A stretch of 64,000 nt of DNA, taken from contig SRSI01000012.1 of the NCBI GenBank assembly GCA_005656395.1, positions 372,001-436,000 of the forward strand, in the 5' to 3' direction. The position numbers were made by a program, and so were the translations under genes. This document shows, piece after piece, positions 55,800 through 64,000 of this stretch; the first letter of the stretch is position 1, and each line of letters starts with the position of its first letter. Origin of the DNA: Strongyloides papillosus (Eukaryota; Nematoda; Chromadorea; Rhabditida; Strongyloididae). The notes beneath the pieces were generated by a model, which did no database searches, was not told where the DNA came from, and saw only the letters and a program-made list of their open reading frames with translations.

Positions 55800-57455
55800 A
55801 TGATGCTTGTTGATTATTCCTCTCCTATTTTGTGTAAGCCAAATCCAGGAAAAATAATCCAATTTACTAACTGTAAAATTGTACTCGGTCAAGATATCGT
55901 TGAAGGTGATTTATGGACTCTGGATGGAAAAATAATTGATGGAAAAAAAGTATTTTTTGATAAAAAAGAATTTGCAGATATTAAAGTTAATTGTAAAGGA
56001 TTAATTATTTCACCATCTTTCATTGATGTTCAAATTAATGGTAAATTTTTATTTATATTTAAACTTCAAATATTTATTTTTATTTATTTAGGTGCTTTTG
56101 GTGTTGACTTTTCATCTTTAACAAAATATAATTTTATTAACGGATTAATATTTGTTGCTGAAAAATTACTATCATTTGGCGTAACATCATTTTGTCCTAC
56201 AATTATTACTTCACCTTCACAATATTATCATGATGTTATTCCGTTAATGAAATTTAGAAAGGAGCAAATTGACTATACCAAACCTAGGGCTAATATACTT
56301 GGTCTTCATTTAGAAGGACCATTTATTGCAAAATCTAAGAAGGGTGCACACCCAGAAAGACATATTATTGATTCATTTCTCCCAAATCCTTTAGATACGT
56401 TAATTAATATTTATGGTCCTCACCTTTTTGATGGTGATGTAAATATCATAACACTTGCTCCAGAAACAAAAGGATCAAAAGAAATAATAAATTATTGTTC
56501 CTCTAAAAACATAAAAATTTCTTTAGGACACTCTGATTGTACAATACTTGATGGTGAAGAAGCAATCAAAAATGGTGCTGTTAAAATAACACATCTTTTT
56601 AATGCTATGAAAAATGTGAGTAACAATATTAAATTACAATAATATGATTTATGTTATAACACTATTTATTTTAGTATCATCATAGAGATCCTGGTTTAAT
56701 TGGGTTGATTAATACACCAACAATTAATAAAAATTTATTTTACGGTATTATATGTGATGGAATACATACTCATCCATCAGCTATTAAACTTGCACATCAA
56801 GCTAATTCAAATGGATTACTTATAGTTTCTGATGCAATGGCAGCTTTAGGTATGGGAGATGGAATTCATCGTTTGGGGGATCAAACTATAAGTGTTAAAA
56901 ATAACCATGCAACTGTTGATGGAACAAACATAACAGCAGGAAGGTAAAAATATTTATTTTAACATATATTAATATATAACTCTTAGCAAAGCGTAGTATT
57001 ATCGATTGGTGGATAAAAAATGTCTATTTTTTATGTTTATCAAAAATATGTTTTTTTTTTCCTCATGAATAATAATTTATTTTTAGTGTCGCATCAATAC
57101 CAAGTTGCGTTAAAACACTTCAAAATATAACAAATTGTTCATTAAGTTCAGCTCTCCAAAGCGCTTCTTTTAAAGCAGGTTTGTTTTATAAACTTTTTAT
57201 ATATTAGCAATATATGTGTATATCAGTATAGTCTCTATACAACGTCTATACTATCTAATTATTTTAATCATAATAAAAACATTTAGATTCTTTTTTATTA
57301 TACATTACTTTTCTTTTTTAGCTAAATTATTGGGTATTTCGAATATGATTGGTGATCTTTCAAAAATCGGATCAAACGGAGATTTTATACTAGTTGATGA
57401 AGATGTAAATGTTCATTGCACCTTTATTAATAGTGTTAAAGTTTATGAAATATAA
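55800..57455 (+). CDS. N-acetylglucosamine-6-phosphate deacetylase (AMDHD2/NagA)
   Basis: Exons 55800..56040, 56092..56615, 56675..56943, 57087..57178 and 57322..57455 give 419 residues in frame. It hydrolyses GlcNAc-6-phosphate to glucosamine-6-phosphate and acetate in amino-sugar catabolism. Amidohydrolase signatures are present in order: FIDVQINGAFGVDF, LGLHLEGPFI..KKGAHP, SLGHSDCT, ITHLFNAMK followed by HHRDPG, GIICDGIHTHP, and the catalytic Asp in LIVSDAMAALG. Two ATGs in tandem open the frame (55800, 55803). The length agrees with the family (about 380-430). Confidence 0.94.
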
Positions 57456-57743
57456 ATAACTAATTGATGATTTGCTTATACATATCTTTAAATTAGTCAT
57501 CAATGTATTTGTGACCTGACTTCTTTTGTTATAAAATACTATTCTTGGGAAAAACTCTATAATGACAAATAATCATATATAATCGATATATGTACATTGT
57601 TATCATACACTCTTTAATCATTGATTTTCACTAAGATTTATTTTCTTTTAAAACTTTTGTAGTAGTATTTAACGTTTTTAGTATATTTTTTTTTAAAAAT
57701 TAGATATATTTTGAATAAAAAATAATTTTTTAGAACATTTGAA

Positions 57744-59116
57744 ATGACAGAAACATCCAATTCTGTCAATGATGTAGGACCATTGGTGACTCCAACTAGA
57801 TCCGGTGATGTTATATCGTAAGTTATTATATTTATAATTCTTTTACTTGTTATTTTAGTCCTCATCGTGCGGTATTAACATTATCCAAGTCTATGCTTAA
57901 TGCTGGTTGTTTTTCGTTACCTTTGGCTTGGCGTCTAGGAGGATTATGGATGTCTTTTTTTCTTACATTTGTAATTGCCGGTTTTAATTGGTATGGTAAT
58001 CATATTCTAGTAAAATCATCTCAACATCTTGCAAAAAAATCTTCTCGTTCCTCACTTGATTATGGACATTTTGCTAAAAAAGTTTGTGATTATTCTAGTG
58101 TACCATTTTTAAATAGAAATAGTAAAAGAATAATGTATGTAGTTAATATAACAATTCTTTTTTATCAACTTGGAATGTGTAGTGTAGCAATATTATTTAT
58201 TTCAAAGAATATGACTAATCTTTTGGGAGATTATATTGGTGGTACTCCTTATTTTCAGATGGTTGTAATGGCATCTATTGCTACAGTTTTTATACTAGCC
58301 ACAAATATGTTCACAGAGTTGCGTGTTATCTCAATCTTTGCAATGATTTCTTCTATCTTCTTTATCATTGGAACAATTATAATTATGCAGTATACAATTA
58401 CAAGAAAAAATATATGGTATAAATTACCAGGATACACAAATTTAAAAGATACAATGGTGTTTATTGGAATTTCTATGTATTCATTTGAAGGACAAACAAT
58501 GATACTACCAATAGAAAATAAAATGGAAAATCCATCTGAATTTTTAAATAATTGTGGTGTTCTCCCAACAACAATGATGTTATGTACAATTTTCATGACT
58601 GCCTTAGGATTTTTCGGATATACAAGTTTTGGTGATGAAATTCACCCAACAATTACAACTAACATGCCGAAAACCGGATTATATTCTGTTGTCAATGCTT
58701 TTCTCATGATTCAATCAATTTTAGGACATTCTATTGCTATGTATGTTGTCTTTGATATGTTTACTAATGGTTTCAAGAGAAAATTTACTGCTCGGTTTCC
58801 AAATGTTCATAAACAGATTGTTGATAAAGGCTTTAGGATATTTTGGGTTTTACTAACTTACTTTATGGCAATACTTATTCCCCAACTTGAAACCATGATA
58901 GCTCTCGTTGGTGTAACTTCTGGAACACTATGCGGTCTAGTCTATCCACCACTTTTTCAAATTATTACATTTTGGGATGATTGGAAATTATCATACACTA
59001 AAAAACAAAGATATACACGAATTGGAATTAACGTAGCTGTAATTTGTGTAGGATTGTTTGCCATAGTTGCTGGACTTTACGCCAACATTTCTAGGGCTAT
59101 AGGAGAAAATGTATAA
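57744..59116 (+). CDS. SLC36-type proton-coupled amino acid transporter
   Basis: Exons 57744..57817 and 57859..59116 give 443 residues. A short hydrophilic N-terminus leads to the Aa_trans (AAAP) signature SKSMLNAGCFSLPLAWRLGG in the first helix. About ten further hydrophobic helices follow; MYSFEGQTMILPIENKM and FFGYTSFGDEI are typical of the lysosomal/plasma-membrane PAT and AVT groups. It probably exports or imports small neutral amino acids with protons. TTTTTTAG just before the start (57733) could be a trans-splice acceptor. The deacetylase ends 289 bases upstream on the same strand, so a nematode operon is possible but the spacing is wider than usual. Confidence 0.9.
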
Positions 59117-60002
59117 CTTATAATATTGTACATACAAAGTAATACTTTGGTGAAATATTTAATCAACAATTTTTTTAAAAATTTTTTACTTTAAAAATTA
59201 CGGTTATTATGATTTACAAATGAAAAGTAACTGAAGAAAGGATCTTCTATGGCCAAAAAATAATTATAAATACTGTAATATTTATTAATATATTATTATA
59301 TAGAAAAATTATTATTTATTCGAAAATATAAATGAAACGCATGTATGCAAAACAAAAAATTTATATGTTTTATTTATTAATTTATATTTAAATGTTTTTA
59401 TAATGACTCACAATTGAAAAGGTACCATATTATTAAAGTTAGATAAAATTTTAGTTACACATTACCTTACTGAAAATATCCATAATAATTATTCAATTCC
59501 AAACATATATGGTCTGCTATTTATATATCATGGTGTTATTTATGATCACATACCTTTGAATATATTTTAAAAATAGTCAACGAAAAATTAGAAATAATCT
59601 TTGATATTAAATGTTTTTTGAGTGTTAAGGTCAACATTCCATTGAGAAATTTGTATAATATTTTTAATAAAAGTTTATTTAATATTATAAATCACATGAT
59701 TTTCTTGCTTTAAATAATGATTTTGTACTTTATTTTAGTAAATTTCATCATTAAGAATAAAACAAAGTTTAAGTATAACTTTTCCTATTTCTTATCACAT
59801 GGTATAATTTAACTGTTTCTAGTTTTGAAAAATTTTAGGTATATATTTCATTACAAGGTACGAAAGGATAGGAAAATATATTTAAAATAGGAATGATTAA
59901 TTAGTTTTCAGAATAAAAAATTGTATATTCGTTTAATATTTATTATAAAAAACCTGATAAACAATGCTTATACAGTATATTACTCAAAAAAAATACTTCT
60001 CC
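59117..60002. other. Convergent intergenic region, transporter and LIN-9
   Basis: AT-rich 3' flanks of both genes; nothing else seen. Confidence 0.5.
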
Positions 60003-61668
60003 TTAGTCACTTTTCCCATTGTCCTCAAAAATTTTAACAAGTTCTTTAAAATTTACTTCAATTTCACCTTCGAAAGTTCTTCTATTTTCTCTCATTATAT
60101 TATCCTTCATTTCTGACATATCATCAGTAATAGTAGTATAAAAGTTATATAAATTAACTTCTTTCTTTTCACATCCAAAAGTCCTAAACATCAATAGTAA
60201 CTTTGTAAGATTCTTTATTAAAGTTTTTGTCTTCTCACAATGTATATTTATTTGATTATTGCAATTCTTCGTTATCATCTTCGCATGAATCTCACTGACT
60301 TTAATAATTCTATCAGTTTTACAGTAATTTGTTGGCTGAAGGTTACTAATATATTCATTAACTATTTTTATATAATTTTTTGTTGTTTCGTTAATTTTTT
60401 CTAGTTGAATGATTGATTTTCCATATGACTGTTGAAGCTCAAAAGGATATTCACCAGAAACAAGATGACATTTTTCTGCTTCACCATTCAAAAGCTTTAA
60501 ATGTGTAATTATTTCTTTTTTCATATTAACTAATTTATGAAGTTTTACCAATAAAACTAGCATACGAACTGGAAAGTTACCAACTTTATCATCTTTAGCA
60601 ACTGATACTGTTGATATTTGTCTAGGGGGTGGATGTTTCACGGTACAGTCATTATCAATGTCATCCTTAAAATTTAAAATTTTACTATTATCATCTTCAC
60701 TATATATATCATTTCTAGGAAAATCTTTACATGAACTATTTCTAAATTGGTCAATAAAATACTGAACTGATACCAATTCAGGTAATATTTCAGGCATTAC
60801 ATTCACGTCATCAACTAACATTGGTGGCAAACTAGTATCATCTTCAAATATAATTCTAAATGAATTTTCATGGACTGCATCGATTCTCCCATAAAATACT
60901 CCGACCATATGTTTAGTTAGTCGTACAAATACATTTTGTCCAACAGCCAATGGTCTTGGAATCTTCAATGGTAAATCATTAGCCCAATCTGGTTGTAAAA
61001 TACTTATGTTCCCATTATATATCATTCGTAATTTATTTCTTTTCATCTCTATCGCTTGCATTTCCTCAAAAAGATAATTTTGTGAAAATCTCCTCGGTTT
61101 TCCAATCAATTTCTTTACGATCCTCCATTCAGGCATAGTTAAAACCCTAGTCTTTAAATTAGGAAAATCAGTTTTTAAGCATGTATTAAAATCATTATCA
61201 CCCAAATATAATTGGTGATCTAAAGCTGAGTAGAAAAATTCATATTGCATCCATTGCCTCGTCTTTTTTAATTTTGTACAGAAAATTGAACAACGCGAAT
61301 TTTTTCTTTTTAATTCGTTTATGTCAATTTTCGATGGTCTTAACATTTTTCTTCCTTGTCTATTGTAGGTTGAACTGATGTTTGTTAAGGAATTTTCACC
61401 AGAATTATCGTTTTTTCTATCTGATTCTTCAATTTTTACATTAAGACTTTTATGTCTAGAAATAATTATAGAGGTTAAAGAGAAAAAAATACCTTTTTCT
61501 TGATTTTTCAGTTGATTCCCCATAATCAAAAGCATAGGTGGAATCAAAATAATCCTTATATCTTGTTGGTGGTTTTGAAATCTCCCTTAATTGATATTTA
61601 TGTGGGGATTCGTTACAATTCTCAGAAATAAATCTCTTTTTAGATGGAGAGCCACTATCACTAGCCAT
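60003..61668 (-). CDS. lin-9: LIN-9, MuvB/DREAM core subunit
   Basis: Exons 61668..61493 and 61455..60003 give 542 residues. The DIRP domain is clear: QWMQYEFFYSALDHQLYLGD, FNTCLKTDFPNLKTRVLT, EWRIVKKLIGKPRRFS. It is followed by the MuvB-type Tudor-like segment (PRPLAVGQNVFVRLTKHMVG.. FYGRIDAVH) and C-terminal helices that hold the complex together. An N-terminal polar tail with Ser/Lys (SGSPSKKRF) precedes it. LIN-9 works with LIN-37, LIN-52, LIN-53 and LIN-54 to repress or activate cell-cycle genes and vulval fate genes. The start was chosen at the first ATG in the exon with coding-like sequence; the intron is 37 bases, close to the lower limit. Confidence 0.92.
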
Positions 61669-63394
61669 TTTATATTTATTAGAGAAAAAAATTTTCAAAC
61701 GATACTTATGTATATTTCTCCAAACTATTTTTTTCATAACAAGAGACACACATTAAGGCGGTTGTTAGTATTTGCATGGTAATCTTTACTTTGTATATTT
61801 TCATTAACAATATAAACATTTTTAGATTATTGTTTATGAAATTAGTAAAGTAAATCTGGAAATTATTTTGCATAAAGTTTAATAGTTTTTCTGTCCATAG
61901 TTTATCATAGTTTAACATTCAAAGATCATCTTTTACTCTTGAATTACACTATTGAGTAGATTTTTACTCTGATAAAACTATTTCATTTTTACCGACTTAC
62001 ATGTGTTTTTTTAAACATTTTTCTATTTATTAGTGAATTTTAATTACTACATAAATCATTAAGATCATTAATTATTAAAATATGCTAGGTAGTTGTTTTA
62101 ATGATTTTGATTAAAAATTATGTAAGATAGTTTTGTTTTTCTTATACATTTATATAGATGAATTGATATTTAGAAACTAATTTTTTATTCCTGTAATATT
62201 TTACATTTATATTGAAATAAGTAGTCTAAATAATGTGCTTGTACTTAGATTATAATGAGCTCTTTTAGACACATTCAAAAATATTATTATAGAAAATTCT
62301 TAGTTTTCGTTGATATTTTTTTAATGGTTAATTTGGTATTTTGAATTGGAAACTAAGGAAAAGTAATAGAAAATATGTCTAAGCTAAGTCCATGAATAAT
62401 TTATAAACGGAAATACACTAATTTTATCTATTTTCACTGAGAACAAATTTTTTAATTCAATAGAGATTTCTTTTTCGACTTATTTTTATATTTTTTTAAA
62501 TATATCTAAAATGTTTTAGTCGACAGCTAACTTGATACAGTTAAAAAAGTAGTCTATCTAATTATGCAAAAAACAAATTTCATATTCTTCCATAACATCC
62601 AGTTTTTTGTGTCTAATGATAATAATGTAAGTGTGATACAATGAGATTAGTAATAATAATGTTATAAGTGTCATTTACAAAATGTTGTCTAACAGAAAAA
62701 TAATTTTCTGTTGTTATATCAATTTAAAACATTTTTCTAATGAAAATAATATAGTTGAAATACGACACACAAATTGACATGAGGTATTTTAAAAAAACGT
62801 AAAAATATTTTGTGATTGTTTTTTCAATATTTGAACTACTCTATTACATAACAATCAATAGAAACATATGTATACGTATATTTTTACACTTTTGGTATGT
62901 GAAACAGTTTTCGATTGGATAACAAGTTAACACACAAATTTAGATAGTAAATTGATTTTTCTTTTTTAAATTTATCATTAATTGCATGCATTTATCAAAT
63001 AAAAAGTCATATTTTAATTTAATTGCTCTATTAGTTTTTATTTGGAAAATTCTTATACTTAAAGTAATGTGAGAAATCTATTTTAATTTTAATATTTGTT
63101 CTGCTAACTAATACATAAAAAATTACAGAACATCGTGTTTTTAAATAAATGACTAAACGACTTTCATTTTTAAGTTCTATTAATCATAAAACATGTAAAA
63201 ATAATAAAATATAATTTTAGCTACTACTTAAATGACTTATTTTTGTTTTAATCATTAATTACGATATAACTTGATTCATCAGTTAAGCAACACCCTAAAT
63301 CGTACTCAACACTTATTATGTCTTGAAACGAAAATATGTTTAACAAAAAATAGACGCCAAAATAAACTATGAGAAAAGTTTTTTAAAAGAGAGG
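61669..63394. other. Divergent intergenic region, LIN-9 and ORC3-like
   Basis: 1.7 kb AT-rich; no gene, RNA or repeat supported. Should contain both promoters. Confidence 0.5.
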
Positions 63395-64000
63395 ATGGAA
63401 AAACTATTAGAACAGGTACAAGAAGCTTTAGAATCCCCAGATGGTTTTGATAATCTTGACGAAGTTATTGAGGAATCAATTAATACTGAAAAAGGTAATT
63501 TTTCTTATAAAAAAGTTTTAATTAATTTATTTATGTATTTAGGTGACTTAATTTCAACAATTGTTTTTGAAAGAGGTTTTTGTGATGTTACAAGAAGATT
63601 GAATAACTTATCCGAAAATCTTATCACTATATGCTCAAGTGATCAATCGTTTGACATACCGACGTTTAATAAACTCCTTCTAACAAACATAAATAATATT
63701 TTCTCATCTTCATGCAGCTCTTTGACAGATATGAAACACCTTCATTTAACAGCTGATAGAACAAAAAAATTATACATCGTCATTAAACAGACAGAGTCTT
63801 TTCCCTCTACTACAATAGACAAAATTATCACCACATTATATGAATTGTAAGTTTATGATATATTTAAGCATGATTTATAATAATACTTTTAAATATTACT
63901 ATTCAGAAAATTACCTGTTATTTTAATTTGTTGTGTAAGTACCAACAGAGATTCACTTTTTTTGAAATGCTCAAGATCTAATTATTTACTACTTGATATT
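63395..64000 (+). CDS. orc-3: Probable origin recognition complex subunit 3, N-terminal part (cut by window end)
   Basis: Exons 63395..63494, 63543..63846 and 63907.. running off the window. All junctions keep frame: GAA AAA G|GT, then TT|A. The order is a helical N-terminus, CSSLTDMKHLHL, then LYIVIKQTESFPSTTIDKII followed by ELKLPVILICCVSTNRDSL. This matches the ORC3 AAA-like core: DMKH, a hydrophobic strand ending in a conserved acidic-Ser-Phe (DMESF in human), then a helix and a strand FPLxLIFGIATS. The N-terminal part is much shorter than in human ORC3, so early exons may be reduced or the gene fast-evolving. ORC3 helps load the MCM helicase at replication origins. The rest lies downstream. 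Confidence 0.55.

Noticed and set aside
57456..57743. Deacetylase and amino acid transporter as an operon
   Set aside because: Same strand, but 289 bases apart and with no recognisable SL2-type signal; left as possible only.
1..64000. CRISPR arrays, bacterial operons, ribosome-binding sites, rRNA
   Set aside because: The DNA is eukaryotic with spliced genes; no regularly spaced repeats, rRNA or clear tRNA genes were seen by eye.

Overview
The window is nuclear DNA from an animal, almost certainly a nematode. It is strikingly AT-rich by eye. Most introns are 40-60 bases, with GT..AG ends and A/T-rich acceptors of the type TTTTAG or TTTCAG. The genes are metazoan: dystrophin, tensin, Twist, LIN-9, a TWK-type two-pore channel, beta-tubulin and CNOT1. 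The extreme AT content, few introns in housekeeping genes and the TWK channel suggest a clade IV, Strongyloides-like worm. That placement is inference, not proof.

Layout. 1-2330: 3' end of dystrophin (+). 2597-7262: two related small minus-strand genes for putative secreted proteins, carried on a segmental duplication. Between them lie a GC-rich decayed gene with RPA-like OB-fold motifs and a mariner fossil. 7263-9963: no supported gene. 9964-21515: a 20-exon gene (+) for a putative secreted Met/Gly-rich then Arg/Ser-rich protein. All of its internal exons after exon 2 are multiples of three bounded by phase-1 introns. Its two largest introns hold a piggyBac-like MITE, a tandem duplication, a pogo-like element with a nested MITE, and an LTR retrotransposon lacking most of pol. 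23164-24684: catalase (+). 25439-26822: beta-tubulin (+). 27477-33778: CNOT1 (-). 35113-36383: proteasome subunit Rpn6 (-). 37751-48457: tensin (+). 50680-52258: TWK K2P channel (+). 52299-52985: ribulose-phosphate 3-epimerase (-). 54490-55226: Twist/HLH-8 (-). 55800-57455: GlcNAc-6-phosphate deacetylase (+). 57744-59116: SLC36-type amino acid transporter (+). 60003-61668: LIN-9 (-). 63395-64000: start of a probable ORC3 gene (+), cut by the window edge.

From 22 kb onward the window is a gene-dense housekeeping and muscle/neural region without recognisable transposons. The 2.6-21.5 kb part differs: transposon-rich, compositionally patchy, with unfamiliar secreted-protein genes. The best candidate for something undescribed is the micro-exon gene at 9964-21515 and its likely relatives at 2597-3307 and 6454-6773. 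They share the order signal-peptide exon, phase-0 intron, basic exon, then a run of symmetric phase-1 exons. Splice models were built by hand; every multi-exon model given is in frame over its full length.
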